Below are positions 44,091 to 54,694 of a stretch of DNA of 64,000 bases, piece after piece. The notes under the pieces were generated by a model that searched no databases, was not told where the DNA came from, and saw only the letters and a program-made list of their open reading frames with translations. This DNA is from Mesorhizobium sp. M00.F.Ca.ET.216.01.1.1 (GTDB lineage: Bacteria; Pseudomonadota; Alphaproteobacteria; Rhizobiales; Rhizobiaceae): NCBI RefSeq assembly GCF_004010325.2, contig NZ_SADR02000006.1, forward strand, positions 186,001 through 250,000, read 5' to 3'. The stretch's first letter is position 1, and each line of letters opens with the position of its first letter. Position numbers and translations under genes: made by a program.

Positions 44091-47000
44091 TTTCCGAATT
44101 CTGCATCCGCAGGCCTGTCGCCACTCTGCTCATGTCCTTCGCGCTCGTGCTGGGCGGGTTGTTTGCCTACAAGTTCCTGCCGGTTGCCGCATTGCCGAGC
44201 GCGGAGTTCCCGGTCGTCAACGTTTCGGCGTCGCTACCCGGCGCCTCGCCGGAAACCATGGCGACCTCGGTGGCAACGCCGCTGATCAAGCAGTTTTCCA
44301 CCATTGCCGGCATTGATTCGATCACCACCACCAACTCGCTCGGCTCGACCTCGATCGCCATCCAGTTCGTGCTCAACCGTGACATCGACGCCGCGGCCGC
44401 CGACGTGCAGGCGGCGATCGCCCGCACACAGCGGCAATTACCGCCGGAGATGACCAGCCCACCAAGCTACCGCAAGGTCAATCCGGCCGACGCGCCCATC
44501 CTGCTGATGTCGTTGGTCAGCGACTCGGTTCCGCTGACCGATCTCGACGCCTTCGCCGAGAATGTCATTTCGCCGTCGCTATCGACGATCGACGGCGTGG
44601 CGCAGGTTTCGATCTTCGGCCAGCAGAAATATGCCGTGCGCGTCCAGATCGATCCGACCGCGCTCGCTGCGCGTGGCATCTCGATCGACCAGCTGCAGAC
44701 GGCCATCGCTTCGGCCAACAGCAGCACGCCGCTCGGCGTGCTGCGCAACAACGAGCAGCAGCTGACGATCACCGCCAATACACAGCTGACCGACGCCGCG
44801 AGGTTTTCCAATATCATCATCGCCACCAAGAACGGTCATCCTGTGCGGCTCGGCGAGGTGACCCGCGTCATCGATTCGGTCGAGACCACGACGACGGCAA
44901 GCTGGTATGACGGCACCCGCGCCATCATCATGGCCGTACAGCGCCAGCCCGATGCCAACACCGTCGACGTGGTCGACCGCGTCAAGGCGATGCTGCCTTC
45001 CTTCGAGAGCCAGATGCCGGCGGCGGCCAACATCCAGTTGCTCAACGACCGCTCGACCTCGATCCGCCACGCCGTCGACGACGTGCAGTTCACGCTGCTG
45101 CTCACCATAGCCCTGGTGGTCATGGTGATCTTCCTGTTCCTGCGTCGGGCGACGGCAACGATCATCCCGGCGGTGGCGGTGCCGATCTCGCTCATCGCCA
45201 CGCTCGGCGTCATGTTCCTGTGCGGTTTTTCCATCGACAACATCTCGCTGATGGGACTGACACTGGCCGTCGGCCTCGTCGTCGACGACGCCATCGTCAT
45301 GCTGGAGAACATCTTTCGCCACATGGAGGAGGACGGGTTTTCGCCCCTCGATGCCTCGCTCAAGGGTGCCCGCGAAATCGGCTTCACCATCATCTCGATC
45401 TCGCTCTCGCTCGTGGCGGTGTTCATTCCCGTGCTGCTGATGGGCGGGGTCATCGGACGCGTCTTCAATGAGTTCGCGGTGGTGGTTACGGTCGCCATCC
45501 TGGCATCGATGTTCGTGTCGCTAACGCTGACCCCGATGCTGTGCTCGCGGCTGTTGTCGGTGTCCAAAGCCGAGCGGGGAGCATATGGCGAGGGCTCCAG
45601 GCACAATGTCTTCATGAGAGGCTATGACTGGTTGCTGACGTTCTGCCTGCGCCACAATTTCCTGGTCTTGCTTGTCTTCCTCGGGACGGCCGCACTGTCG
45701 GTCTGGCTGATCCAGATCTCGCCGAAGGGCTTCTTCCCGCAGGAGGATATCGGCCAGATTTCGGTGACGACCATCGCGCGCCAGGACATTTCGTTCGATG
45801 CCATGGTGAAGCTGCAAGGCCAGGTGGCAAATGTCTTTTCCCGTTCGCCCTATGTGTCGCATGTCGGGTGGTCCGCAGGCAGTGGTAACAATGCGCTCAA
45901 CCAGGGCCAGCTCTATGTGCAATTGAAGGACAAGGACCAGCGTCCCAATATCGAGAAGGTGCTTTCGGATCTGAGACGGCAGCTAGGCGGCGTGCCTGGC
46001 ATCGAAGCCTTTATGCAACCGGTGCAGAACCTGCGCCTCGGCACCCGTGCTTCCGCGAGCGCCTACCAGCTTGTCGTGCAGGGTCTCGATACCACGGGGA
46101 CGAACAGTTGGGCGCAGAAGCTGACGGACGCGATGGCCGCCGATCACAGCGCCTTCACCGATGTCACCAATGATTTGCAGAACAACGCCCTGCAGGCGAC
46201 GCTGGTGGTTGACCGCGACAAGGCAGCGCAACTCGGCATCGATACCGATACGCTGCGCTCCAGCCTCTATGGCGGTTTCGGTACCCAGCAGGTCTCGACC
46301 ATCTTCGGCTCGGTCGACAGCTACGAGGTCATCATGGAGCTGGATCCGAAGATCGCGTGGTCACCCGAACGAATGCTGGCCATCCAAGTGAGAACGGCCA
46401 GCGGCAGCCTGGTGCCGCTCGGCGCCTTCGCTCGTGTCGAGCGGACGGCGGGGGCGCTGACCGTCAACCAGCTCGGCCAGCTTCCCGCCGTGACCATCTC
46501 CTATAACCTGCCGCAGGGCGTCGCGCTCGGCGACAGCGTGACCCACATCAATGCGCTGAAGGAAAAGATCGGCATGCCGACGGCGATCTCGACGACCTTC
46601 TCGGGCACGGCGAAAACCTTCCAGGATTCGCTTGCCAATCAGGGCCTGCTGATCGGCGGCGCAGTCCTCACCATCTATATCGTTCTGGGCATACTCTACG
46701 AGAGCTTCATCCACCCGCTCACCATCCTTACCGGTCTTCCGTCGGCCGTGCTCGGCGCGCTGATCGCGTTGCGGGTTGCGGGGATGGACCTTTCGGTGAT
46801 CGCGGTCATCGGCATCCTGATGCTGATCGGCATTGTCAAGAAGAACGGCATCATGATGATCGACGTCGCGCTGGAACTCAGGCGCGAGGGGATGTCGCCG
46901 CTCGAATCCATCCACAAGGCCTGCCTGATGCGCTTCCGCCCTATCATGATGACGACGCTGGCGGCGCTGATGGGCACCATCCCGATCGCGCTCGGCACCG

Positions 47001-47248
47001 GCGCCAGCGCCGAACTGCGCCAACCGCTCGGCGTGGCGGTGGTCGGCGGCCTGGTCGCCTCACAGGCGCTGACACTGTTCGTCACGCCCGTGATCTACGT
47101 CTACATGGAGCACTTCTCCAGCTGGCTTCTCAGACTTTCGCCAAAGCGCCGGGCAGAACCGCGGCCGGTCGAGGCCGTCGACCAGCCTTCATTGTTCGGC
47201 CCGGAGGAAGAACCACAGGTCGAGCCGCAGAAGGAGGCCGCCGAATAG
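44087..47248 (+). CDS. RND efflux pump, inner-membrane transporter
   Basis: A 1053-residue AcrB/MdtB-type proton-driven pump. It has twelve membrane helices and two large periplasmic loops. The proton-relay Asp pair of helix 4 is present in [17 protein letters not shown], and the second half has the [16 protein letters not shown] motif. It begins [24 protein letters not shown], typical of the MuxB/MdtB-C group. Probable substrates are hydrophobic drugs, bile-like or plant compounds; this cannot be read from sequence. Confidence 0.94.
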   Translation: MISEFCIRRPVATLLMSFALVLGGLFAYKFLPVAALPSAEFPVVNVSASLPGASPETMATSVATPLIKQFSTIAGIDSITTTNSLGSTSIAIQFVLNRDIDAAAADVQAAIARTQRQLPPEMTSPPSYRKVNPADAPILLMSLVSDSVPLTDLDAFAENVISPSLSTIDGVAQVSIFGQQKYAVRVQIDPTALAARGISIDQLQTAIASANSSTPLGVLRNNEQQLTITANTQLTDAARFSNIIIATKNGHPVRLGEVTRVIDSVETTTTASWYDGTRAIIMAVQRQPDANTVDVVDRVKAMLPSFESQMPAAANIQLLNDRSTSIRHAVDDVQFTLLLTIALVVMVIFLFLRRATATIIPAVAVPISLIATLGVMFLCGFSIDNISLMGLTLAVGLVVDDAIVMLENIFRHMEEDGFSPLDASLKGAREIGFTIISISLSLVAVFIPVLLMGGVIGRVFNEFAVVVTVAILASMFVSLTLTPMLCSRLLSVSKAERGAYGEGSRHNVFMRGYDWLLTFCLRHNFLVLLVFLGTAALSVWLIQISPKGFFPQEDIGQISVTTIARQDISFDAMVKLQGQVANVFSRSPYVSHVGWSAGSGNNALNQGQLYVQLKDKDQRPNIEKVLSDLRRQLGGVPGIEAFMQPVQNLRLGTRASASAYQLVVQGLDTTGTNSWAQKLTDAMAADHSAFTDVTNDLQNNALQATLVVDRDKAAQLGIDTDTLRSSLYGGFGTQQVSTIFGSVDSYEVIMELDPKIAWSPERMLAIQVRTASGSLVPLGAFARVERTAGALTVNQLGQLPAVTISYNLPQGVALGDSVTHINALKEKIGMPTAISTTFSGTAKTFQDSLANQGLLIGGAVLTIYIVLGILYESFIHPLTILTGLPSAVLGALIALRVAGMDLSVIAVIGILMLIGIVKKNGIMMIDVALELRREGMSPLESIHKACLMRFRPIMMTTLAALMGTIPIALGTGASAELRQPLGVAVVGGLVASQALTLFVTPVIYVYMEHFSSWLLRLSPKRRAEPRPVEAVDQPSLFGPEEEPQVEPQKEAAE

Positions 47249-47322
47249 CGGCGAGCGGCTGCGAATGCGCTGGCCCAAACCGTCGCGCTTGCGGCCGGCA
47301 GTTCGCGATCGTAACTTGGGCC

Positions 47323-47928
47323 ATGCCCCATGATCATGACCACGACAATGAGCTCGATCCCTTTGCCGCGCGCGTGCGCGCACTGGAGACGATCCTGACC
47401 CAGAAGGGTCTGATCGATCCGGCCGCAATCGACGTAATCGTCGACACTTACGAAACAAAAATCGGTCCGCGCAACGGCGCCAAGGTAGTGGCTAAAGCTT
47501 GGGTCGACGCGGAATTCGCAGCCTGGCTGAAACGTGATGCGACGGCGGCGATCGGCTCGCTCGGCTATGCCGGCCGGCAGGGTGAGCACATGCAAGCCGT
47601 GTTCAACACCGATGAGGTCCACAACCTCGTCGTCTGCACCTTGTGTTCCTGTTACCCATGGTCGGTGCTCGGCCTGCCGCCGGTCTGGTACAAGGCGCCG
47701 CCCTATAGGTCGCGGGCGGTCATCGATCCGCGCGGGGTGTTGGAGGAATTCGGGCTGACCTTGCCAGCTGGGAAAAAGATCCGGGTCTGGGATTCGACCG
47801 CCGAGCTCCGCTATCTGGTGGTGCCGATGCGCCCCGAAGGCACCGATGGCTGGGATGAGGAGCCGCTGGCCGGGCTGGTGACGCGCGATTCGATGATCGG
47901 CACCGGACTGGCGCGGGAGCCGGCATGA
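47323..47928 (+). CDS. nthA: Cobalt-type nitrile hydratase alpha subunit
   Basis: Hydrates nitriles to amides. The 201-residue subunit carries the metal claw motif [10 protein letters not shown]: a Thr at the second position (CTLCSC) marks the cobalt form, as against Ser in iron enzymes. His/Asp-rich N-terminus ([12 protein letters not shown]) is notable. The gene overlaps nthB by four bases. Preceding gene is the RND pump, 74 bases away, which is unrelated. Confidence 0.94.
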   Translation: MPHDHDHDNELDPFAARVRALETILTQKGLIDPAAIDVIVDTYETKIGPRNGAKVVAKAWVDAEFAAWLKRDATAAIGSLGYAGRQGEHMQAVFNTDEVHNLVVCTLCSCYPWSVLGLPPVWYKAPPYRSRAVIDPRGVLEEFGLTLPAGKKIRVWDSTAELRYLVVPMRPEGTDGWDEEPLAGLVTRDSMIGTGLAREPA

Positions 47929-48584
47929 ACGGGCCGCAGGATCTCGGCGGGCAGATGGGGTTCGGGCCTGTCGCGCCCGAAAAGGACGAGCCGTATTTCC
48001 ATGCCGAATGGGAAAGACGGGCACTTGGCGTGACGCTGTGTTCCGGCGCCATGGGCGCCTGGACCATCGATGAGAGCCGGCATGCGCGGGAATCGCTGCA
48101 TCCGGCAGACTATTACGCCTCGAGCTATTACCAGATCTGGATCAAGGCGCTGGAGGTGCTGCTCAAGCGCGATGGCTTCGTCAGCGACCGCGATCTGGCA
48201 GCGGGCAAGGCGGTCGATCCTGCCGCGACGCCCAAAAGGGTGCTGAAGGCCGAAAACGTGCCGGCGGCCCTGGCCAAAGGTGGGCCTTGCGATCGCCCGG
48301 TTGCCACGCCGGCGCGGTTTAGGGCGGGCGATCCTGTGCGGACCAAAAATTTCCATCCGACCGGCCATACGCGGCTGCCACGCTATGCGCGCGGCAAGCG
48401 AGGCGTCGTCGAGGCGGTGCGCGACGGCTTTGTCTTTCCCGACACCAACGCGCACGGGCAAGGCGAAAACCCGCAATGGGTCTATACGGTGGTTTTCGAC
48501 GGACCGGAGATCTGGGGCGAGGGCGCCGACCCGACGCTGACCGTATCGATCGACGCCTGGGAGAGCTATCTTGAGCCGGCGTGA
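47925..48584 (+). CDS. nthB: Nitrile hydratase beta subunit
   Basis: A 219-residue partner of NthA. It starts [19 protein letters not shown], has [25 protein letters not shown], and the SH3-like C-terminal domain [27 protein letters not shown] that is a family hallmark. The overlap with nthA and with the accessory gene makes a three-gene coupled operon. Confidence 0.94.
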   Translation: MNGPQDLGGQMGFGPVAPEKDEPYFHAEWERRALGVTLCSGAMGAWTIDESRHARESLHPADYYASSYYQIWIKALEVLLKRDGFVSDRDLAAGKAVDPAATPKRVLKAENVPAALAKGGPCDRPVATPARFRAGDPVRTKNFHPTGHTRLPRYARGKRGVVEAVRDGFVFPDTNAHGQGENPQWVYTVVFDGPEIWGEGADPTLTVSIDAWESYLEPA

Positions 48585-48936
48585 GGCGAAGCCGGTCGCT
48601 GCCGCGTTGTCGGCGGGTGGCGACCCGCCGGTCTTCGATGAGCCTTGGCAAGCGGAAGCTTTCGCCATGACGGTGGCACTGCACGACAAGGGCCTGTTCT
48701 CCTGGAGCGAATGGGCGAATGCATTGTCTGCCGAGGTCAAGCAGCCGGGTGCCGCAAGCGACGGCCACGACTATTACGAGCACTGGCTGGCGGCACTGGA
48801 AAAGTTGCTGTCAGCCAAGGGCGTTGCCGGCAAGAACGATGTCGATACGCTTGCTGCCGCCTGGGAACGCGCCGCGCATGCAACCCCGCACGGCAAGCCG
48901 ATCCTGCTGGAGAACGATCCTGGACCGGCCGAGTAA
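48571..48936 (+). CDS. Nitrile hydratase accessory (activator) protein
   Basis: A 121-residue protein of the P14K/NthE-type activator family that helps load cobalt by subunit exchange in cobalt nitrile hydratases. It has PPVFDEPWQAEAFAMTVALHDKGLFSWSEWA and DYYEHWLAALEKLL, resembling the N-terminal half of the beta subunit. TTG 48571 follows GGGAGAG and overlaps the end of nthB by 14 bases. Its presence agrees with the cobalt motif of NthA. Confidence 0.88.
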   Translation: MSRREAKPVAAALSAGGDPPVFDEPWQAEAFAMTVALHDKGLFSWSEWANALSAEVKQPGAASDGHDYYEHWLAALEKLLSAKGVAGKNDVDTLAAAWERAAHATPHGKPILLENDPGPAE

Positions 48937-49086
48937 TTCGTCGCCGCCCGGGGACGGTCGTTCCCTTTATGTTCCAATCCTCTCCTGATAGCCTGCACTG
49001 GTCGGTGGCGGAACGATCGCTACCGGTATCGGGAGATGGCGGCAGTCGACCTTGTCTTTCCCTCGCGAATCCGGTCTCTCGCGCTG

Positions 49087-50214
49087 ATGGAATTCTCTCC
49101 TCAACAGGATGAAGCGCTGCAGGCGGTCGCCCGCTGGCTCAAAGCCGGCCGGCCGCAGCTGTTCCGGTTGTTCGGCTATGCCGGCACCGGCAAGACGACG
49201 CTGGCGCGCTATTTCGCCGAGCATGTCGACGGCCAGGTGCAGTTTGCCGCTTTCACCGGCAAGGCCGCGCAGGTGCTGCGTTCGAAGGGCGCGGTCAACG
49301 CCCGCACCATCCATTCGCTGATTTACCGGCCGAAGGGCGAGGAATCGGTGGCGGACCAAGTGACCGGCAAGACCTCGATGTCGCCGACTTTTTCGCTCAA
49401 CCGGCAAAGCCCGATCTCGCGCGCCAAGCTCGTCGTCATCGACGAATGCTCGATGGTCGACGAACAGCTTGGCCGCGACCTGATGAGCTTCGGCAGGCCG
49501 ATCCTCGTTCTCGGCGATCCCGGCCAGTTGCCACCGATTTCGGGCGGCGGTTTCTTCACCGATCACGAGCCTGACATCCTGCTCACCGAAATCCACCGGC
49601 AGGCGCGCGACAACCCGATCATCCGTTTGGCGCTCGACGTACGCGAGGGCCGCGAATTCATGCGCGGCGACTATGGCACGGCAAAGGTGATCGGTAAGGA
49701 AGATGTCACCCAGGAGCTGGTGCTGAAAGCGGACCAAGTGCTGGTCGGCACCAACCGCACGCGCCGCCGCTATAACCAGCGGCTGCGCGAGCTGAAGGGG
49801 TTCAATGCCGACTATCCACAGGCTGGCGACAAACTGGTCTGCCTGCGCAATGATCCCGCCAAGGGGCTGCTCAACGGCTCGCTGTGGAAGGTGATGACTT
49901 CGTCGCGCGAGACGGTGAAGCCGGGGATAAATCTGCTGGTCTCGCCGGAAGAGGACGATCCGGACCGCGGCGTCGCCAAGATCAAGCTGCTCAAGGCGGC
50001 GTTCGAGGACCCGGACGCCGATATCCCCTGGCAGCAGAAGAAGCGCTTCGACGATTTCGACTATGGCTATGCGCTGACCGTGCACAAGGCGCAAGGCTCG
50101 CAGTGGAACGAGATCGTGCTTTTCGATGAAAGCTGGGCTTTCAAGGAAACCCGCCAGCGCTGGCTCTACACCGCGATCACGCGCGCGGCCGAACGGCTGA
50201 CCCTCGTCAGATAG
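49087..50214 (+). CDS. RecD-like ATP-dependent DNA helicase
   Basis: A 375-residue superfamily 1B helicase core without the RecD N-terminal extension: Walker A LFGYAGTGKTTLARY, KAAQVLRSKGAVNARTIHSLIY, Walker B VVIDECSMVD, GDPGQLPPISGGGFF and the C-terminal VHKAQGSQWNEIVLFDE and YTAITRAAERLTLV. Similar compact proteins are widespread in rhizobia and in phages. The start is ATG 49087; ATG 49036 in the same frame has its Shine-Dalgarno too close. Confidence 0.9.
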   Translation: MEFSPQQDEALQAVARWLKAGRPQLFRLFGYAGTGKTTLARYFAEHVDGQVQFAAFTGKAAQVLRSKGAVNARTIHSLIYRPKGEESVADQVTGKTSMSPTFSLNRQSPISRAKLVVIDECSMVDEQLGRDLMSFGRPILVLGDPGQLPPISGGGFFTDHEPDILLTEIHRQARDNPIIRLALDVREGREFMRGDYGTAKVIGKEDVTQELVLKADQVLVGTNRTRRRYNQRLRELKGFNADYPQAGDKLVCLRNDPAKGLLNGSLWKVMTSSRETVKPGINLLVSPEEDDPDRGVAKIKLLKAAFEDPDADIPWQQKKRFDDFDYGYALTVHKAQGSQWNEIVLFDESWAFKETRQRWLYTAITRAAERLTLVR

Positions 50215-50244
50215 GCCAGGAAATGGAACTGCTTCCCGGCAGCC

Positions 50245-50649
50245 TCACGGCCGGACGATTGGTCTGGCGCCGAGCCATTCCCAGGCGGCGGCTTCGTCTT
50301 CGGCCCTGAAATGCCTGAGTTCGACGGGCAGGGAAGCAGTGAAGAGGCCCTGCACCTCCGGTATCCAGTTCGGTTCGCCGACGGCAGCGCAGCGGCCGAC
50401 ATGTTCCAAGGCATGAGCCGTGCCCTGTGTGACCGTCTCACCTGACACCTTGGCCCAGTCGACGCCGTCATGGTCGATCAGGCGCACTAGCACGTCGATT
50501 CTCGGATGGAGAGCATAAGCCGCCTCCAGCAGCCCGAACAGGTTTTCCGCGTCGGACGCCAGGACATGGCCGACGATGTCGACGGCGAAAAGATCGTCAC
50601 GGTCAGTGGGGATGCGGCGAACCGCCGGCACGGATTCGAGCGAATTCAC
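50245..50649 (-). CDS. SpoIIAA-like STAS/DUF3478 domain protein
   Basis: A 134-residue protein with the SpoIIAA-like pattern: a strand (DDLFAVDIVGHVLASDAENLFGLLEAAYALHPRIDVLVRL) and VELRHFRAEDEAAAWEWL at the end. GTG 50649 has AAGGAAG 4 bases upstream, so the longer open frame is rejected. Related proteins bind small lipids or act as stress proteins; role here unknown. Convergent with the helicase gene. Confidence 0.8.
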   Translation of the reverse strand: MNSLESVPAVRRIPTDRDDLFAVDIVGHVLASDAENLFGLLEAAYALHPRIDVLVRLIDHDGVDWAKVSGETVTQGTAHALEHVGRCAAVGEPNWIPEVQGLFTASLPVELRHFRAEDEAAAWEWLGARPIVRP

Positions 50650-50793
50650 GGTTCTTCCTTTCGCAGAACATCGTTTGTGTTTGTGGAACACCGGAAACCC
50701 TCTGTCTGTTCCCGCCAAAGGCGCTATAGATGCGCGCCAATAAAGCGCGTCGCGTTCAATGGACGATGTGGCGCGCCCCAAGGTCTTTGTTTT

Positions 50794-50835
50794 ACGCATG
50801 TCCCAAAACCGCTGCGCACTTTCAGCGACATGCGT
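50794..50835. repeat. Palindromic element, copy 4
   Basis: Bounded by perfect 9-bp inverted repeats ACGCATGTC (50794-50802) and GACATGCGT (50827-50835), with inner sequence CCAAAACCGCTGCGCACTTT. It is the 'CATGTC' version of the same rhizobial mosaic element family, in the spacer before pdxJ. Confidence 0.7.
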
Positions 50836-50855
50836 TGGAGCCGGAACCCGAAACC

Positions 50856-51596
50856 ATGCCTGCAAAGCTTTCCGTCAATCTCAACGCCATCGCCATGCTG
50901 CGCAACCGGCGCGACTTGCCATGGCCGAGCGTGACCGGGCTCGGGCGGATTGCCCTTGCTGCGGGGGCACATGGGCTGACCGTGCATCCACGACCCGACG
51001 AGCGGCATACGCGCCATTCCGACCTGCCCGAGATCAGGGCGCTGATCGACGACGAGTTCCCCAATGCGGAGTTCAACATCGAGGGTTATCCGACCGAGGA
51101 TTTTCTGGCGCTTGTCGAAAAGCATCAGCCGGAGCAAGTGACGCTGGTTCCCGACGATCCGGACCAGGCGACCTCCGACCATGGCTGGAACTTCGTCGCC
51201 GAGGCCGCGTTCCTGGTACCGATCGTCAAACGGCTGAAGAAGAGCGGCTTTCGGGTGTCGCTGTTTTCCGATCCTGATCCCCAAGGGGTGAGGGCAGCGC
51301 GCGACACGGGTGCCGACCGGATCGAGCTCTATACCGGTCCTTATGGAAGCTGCCATTCCGATTCCGCCAGGGCGGCGAAAGAGTTGGAAAGATTGGGAAA
51401 AACTGCGGACGCCGCGATTGCTGCCGGGCTTCAGGTCAATGCCGGGCACGACCTTGTGGTGACCAATCTGCCGGCGCTGGCGAAGCGCATCCCGGCATTG
51501 GCCGAAGTGTCTATCGGACACGGGTTGACAGCCGATGCGTTGGAGTATGGCATGGCCGGCACGATTAGGCGGTTTCTGAAGGCTTGCGGGTGGTAG
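50856..51596 (+). CDS. pdxJ: Pyridoxine 5'-phosphate synthase
   Basis: Condenses aminoacetone phosphate derivative and deoxyxylulose 5-phosphate to make pyridoxine phosphate (DXP-dependent vitamin B6 route). The 246-residue TIM barrel begins [26 protein letters not shown], with [32 protein letters not shown] and [11 protein letters not shown] as conserved phosphate and substrate sites. ATG 50856 is chosen; a shared extension upstream of it crosses the palindromic element. Confidence 0.95.
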   Translation: MPAKLSVNLNAIAMLRNRRDLPWPSVTGLGRIALAAGAHGLTVHPRPDERHTRHSDLPEIRALIDDEFPNAEFNIEGYPTEDFLALVEKHQPEQVTLVPDDPDQATSDHGWNFVAEAAFLVPIVKRLKKSGFRVSLFSDPDPQGVRAARDTGADRIELYTGPYGSCHSDSARAAKELERLGKTADAAIAAGLQVNAGHDLVVTNLPALAKRIPALAEVSIGHGLTADALEYGMAGTIRRFLKACGW

Positions 51597-51699
51597 AGAT
51601 GCGAGCCTCGCGTTGCCGGCATGGGAGCCATTACGTGGCGGCACTTGATATTGCACCGCAGCAAGCGTAGAGCACCGCCCGCTTATCGGAGTGTCGCCT

Positions 51700-53613
51700 A
51701 TGGCCCTTACCAATTCTGGTAGTGAGGCAGAAGCCGTCGATCAATCCAGCCATTCTGAGGTCGAAAAGCACAGCACCAAGGTTCTGATGCTCGGCGCTCT
51801 CGGCGTGGTTTACGGCGACATCGGCACGAGCCCGATCTATGCGTTTCGCGAAGCATTGCATGCTGCGCCCGGTATCGATTCGCGCAGTGCGGTTCTTGGC
51901 GTTCTGTCGCTGATCGTCTGGGCGCTGACGATCATCGTGACCATAAAGTACGTCGCGTTCGTGCTTCGGGCTGACAATAAGGGTGAAGGTGGTACTCTGT
52001 CGCTTATGGCGCTGGCTCGGAGCGCTTACCCGGCTGGCTCCGGTATCATTCTCGGCATTGGCCTCTGCGGCGCTGCGCTGTTTTTCGGCGACGCGATCAT
52101 AACGCCAGCCATCTCGGTGCTTTCAGCGGTGGAAGGCCTCAGGGTAGCGACCCCGGCATTCGATCCGTATGTGGTTCCCATTACATTGGTGATTCTGGCG
52201 GGTTTGTTTGCCGTACAACGCTTCGGAACCGGTAAGGTGGCCTCGGTTTTTGGGCCGGTGACGGCGCTTTGGTTTCTGGCGATCGGCGTTGGCGGATTGG
52301 TGCACATCCTTGACGATCCCTCGGTGCTTTTGGCCATCAATCCATACTATGCAATCAGCTATCTTGCCGAAGCCAACGCAGGTGCGTTTGTAACTGTCGG
52401 CGCGGTTTTTCTGGCGGTGACCGGCGCTGAAGCACTTTATGTCGATCTTGGCCACTTCGGGCGCCGTCCAATCGTGCTGGCCTGGTTTTCGATTGTGTTC
52501 CCCTGCCTGCTGCTCAACTACTTCGGGCAGGGGGCATTCGTCCTTGCTCACGGTGGCCTGCCCGACAACCCGTTTTTCCAAATGCTGCCGGATTGGGCAT
52601 TGATGCCGATGGTCGGGCTCGCAACAGCCGCGACAGTCATCGCCAGTCAAGCCGTTATCTCTGGTGCCTTTTCGCTGACCCGACAGGCGGTGCAGCTCAA
52701 TCTTCTACCCAGAATCGAGGTCCAGCATACATCCGAGATGCAGCTTGGCCAGATTTACATGCCGCGGGTTAATTTGCTCATTTCACTCGGCGTGATGTTG
52801 CTGGTCGTCGGCTTTGGCAGTTCGAGTTCGCTGGCTTCTGCCTATGGAATTTCGGTGACGGGCGAAATGCTGATGACGACTATTTTGTTGTTCGTGGTGA
52901 TGCGGTGGCTGTGGAAATGGCAGGTCGCCCTCGCTGCGGCGCTGGCGCTGCTCTTTGGCACGATAGATTCCGGGTTCTTCCTAGCGAATGTCGTGAAGAT
53001 CGTGGAAGGCGGATGGGTTTCAATCACCGTTGCCTGCGTCATGGGACTAATCATGTATACTTGGATCCGCGGCAGCCGCTACCTGTTCGACAAGACGCGC
53101 CGGAACGAGATTCCGCTCGATTTCCTTGCCGGCAATCTGGTGAAAAAGAAACCGCAGCTGGTGTCCGGCACGGCCGTGTTCCTGACCAGCGACCCGCAAA
53201 GCGCGCCGACTGCGCTGATGCACAGCCTGAAGCACTACAAGGTGCTGCACGAGCAGAACGTCGTCCTTTCGGTGGTGACGGCGCAGCAGCCGCTGGTGCC
53301 CGACAGCGACCGTGTCAAGATGGAAACGATCAATGACCTGTTCATGCGGGTGACGCTGACCTTCGGCTATATGGAACAGCCGAATATTCCGCGTGCGCTG
53401 GCGATCTGCCGCAAGCAGGGCTGGAAGTTCGACATCATGACAACGTCCTTCTTCCTGTCGCGGCGTTCGCTCAAGGCCTCGCCCAATTCCGGCATGCCGG
53501 TGTGGCAGGACAAGCTGTTCATCGGCCTGGCGCGCACCGCTGCGGATGCGACGGAGTATTTCCAGATCCCGACCGGACGCGTGGTGGAGATCGGGACACA
53601 GGTGGCGATCTAG
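51700..53613 (+). CDS. kup: Low-affinity potassium transporter Kup
   Basis: A 637-residue potassium uptake system with twelve helices and a hydrophilic C-terminal domain. The family motif is [19 protein letters not shown], followed by [13 protein letters not shown] and the [20 protein letters not shown] helix. ATG 51700 has GGAG at spacing 8. Base composition changes within the gene: the first about 1350 bases have many A/T-ending codons while the last about 550 bases (from about 53060) are clearly higher in GC, suggesting a recombined gene. Rhizobia carry several kup copies. Confidence 0.95.
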   Translation: MALTNSGSEAEAVDQSSHSEVEKHSTKVLMLGALGVVYGDIGTSPIYAFREALHAAPGIDSRSAVLGVLSLIVWALTIIVTIKYVAFVLRADNKGEGGTLSLMALARSAYPAGSGIILGIGLCGAALFFGDAIITPAISVLSAVEGLRVATPAFDPYVVPITLVILAGLFAVQRFGTGKVASVFGPVTALWFLAIGVGGLVHILDDPSVLLAINPYYAISYLAEANAGAFVTVGAVFLAVTGAEALYVDLGHFGRRPIVLAWFSIVFPCLLLNYFGQGAFVLAHGGLPDNPFFQMLPDWALMPMVGLATAATVIASQAVISGAFSLTRQAVQLNLLPRIEVQHTSEMQLGQIYMPRVNLLISLGVMLLVVGFGSSSSLASAYGISVTGEMLMTTILLFVVMRWLWKWQVALAAALALLFGTIDSGFFLANVVKIVEGGWVSITVACVMGLIMYTWIRGSRYLFDKTRRNEIPLDFLAGNLVKKKPQLVSGTAVFLTSDPQSAPTALMHSLKHYKVLHEQNVVLSVVTAQQPLVPDSDRVKMETINDLFMRVTLTFGYMEQPNIPRALAICRKQGWKFDIMTTSFFLSRRSLKASPNSGMPVWQDKLFIGLARTAADATEYFQIPTGRVVEIGTQVAI

Positions 53614-53619
53614 ACATAG

Positions 53620-53638
53620 GCCGTGCCTGGGGCACGGC
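53620..53638. terminator. Hairpin after kup
   Basis: GCCGTGCC (53620-53627), loop TGG, GGCACGGC (53631-53638). No T-run follows, so either a weak terminator or a transcript-stability hairpin between convergent kup and the NmrA-type gene. Confidence 0.5.
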
Positions 53639-53665
53639 ATATGTCGCAGCGCCTGAACGGAGCCT

Positions 53666-54559
53666 TCAGCCTACCAAGGCAGCCTTGTTCGCCTCAAGGA
53701 ACTGCTTCAGCGGTTGCGGCTTCCTGCCTGAAAGCGTTTCAACTGCGTCCGTCACCATGGCAATGCGGCCCGAGCGCGTGTTGGTATCGAAGGAAACAAC
53801 GATGGGAGCGAACCCTTCGGGAACGCCTGCGGCTTTCAGCCCCTCGGTCAACGCTTCGTCCGGAAGCTGGACAACCTCGATGGGCTTGCCGGTGACCTCG
53901 GTGACCAGCGCCGCGATCTCGGCCACGGTATAGGCCTGCGGGCCCGTCAGCGTGTATGTCGTGCTTGCGGTCGCGCCCGAAGCGAGGCCGGCGGCGATTG
54001 CCGCGGCCATGTCGTCGCGGGCGCCATGGGCAATGCGCCCGTCGGCGGCGGATGTATACCAGTGCCCCGAGGCAATGGCGTGCGGCAGCGCCATGAACAG
54101 GTTCTCCTGGTACCAGCCGTTGCGGAAAATCGTGTAAGAGATGCCGCTCGCCTTGATCGCCTGCTCGGTACCGTAGTGGTCACCGGCGAACAGGATTGGC
54201 GATCCCGGTTCCGGGTTGGGCATCGACGTGTAGAGAAGGTGCGAAACGCCAGCCTTCCTGGCCGCAGCGACGGCGGTCTCATGCTGCTTCAGGCGCTTGC
54301 CACCATGAACGTCGAGCTCGCTGGTCGAGATGATCAGCACCCTGTCGGCACCCTTGAATGCACTGGCCAGCGATGCCGCGTCGTCGAAGTCGGCGGCCCT
54401 GATGGCGACGCCCCGCGCTGCCAGATCGGCAAGGTTTGCCGGATTGCGGGTGGCGGCGATGATCCGCTGAGGCGCAACCTTGAGCGTGTCCAGCAGATGA
54501 TGGATGACGCCGCGGCCAAGTTGGCCGGAAGCGCCGGTGACGAGAAGGGTTTCGGTCAT
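53666..54559 (-). CDS. NmrA/QOR2-type NAD(P)-binding oxidoreductase
   Basis: A 297-residue atypical SDR: TLLVTGASGQLGRGVIHHLL at the N-terminus, ATRNPANLADLAARGVAIRAADFDD, and AYTVAEIAALVTEVTGKPI near the end. It matches E. coli QorB/QOR2 (NAD(P)H:quinone oxidoreductase 2) in length and order, including the missing YxxxK of NmrA-type members. ATG 54559 is the first with homology. Divergent from an HxlR regulator, the typical arrangement of redox-induced qorB-like genes. Confidence 0.88.
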   Translation of the reverse strand: MTETLLVTGASGQLGRGVIHHLLDTLKVAPQRIIAATRNPANLADLAARGVAIRAADFDDAASLASAFKGADRVLIISTSELDVHGGKRLKQHETAVAAARKAGVSHLLYTSMPNPEPGSPILFAGDHYGTEQAIKASGISYTIFRNGWYQENLFMALPHAIASGHWYTSAADGRIAHGARDDMAAAIAAGLASGATASTTYTLTGPQAYTVAEIAALVTEVTGKPIEVVQLPDEALTEGLKAAGVPEGFAPIVVSFDTNTRSGRIAMVTDAVETLSGRKPQPLKQFLEANKAALVG

Positions 54560-54601
54560 GAGGGGTCCTGAGGTTGCGCCAAAAGCGGCGTGCATGAATA
54601 A

Positions 54602-54616
54602 GTCTCAAAAAGAGAC
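54602..54616. promoter_or_regulatory. Candidate HxlR operator
   Basis: Perfect inverted repeat GTCTC-AAAAA-GAGAC in the 135-base divergent spacer between the NmrA-type gene and the HxlR gene. HxlR-family proteins bind such short inverted repeats near the promoter of their divergent target. Confidence 0.45.
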
Positions 54617-54694
54617 CAGCACTAAAATAGGAATTGACCGACCCTCGTAAAGAAGGCAGTTTTGCGGGAGGTAGGCACCCGCAGGGAACCAGCG

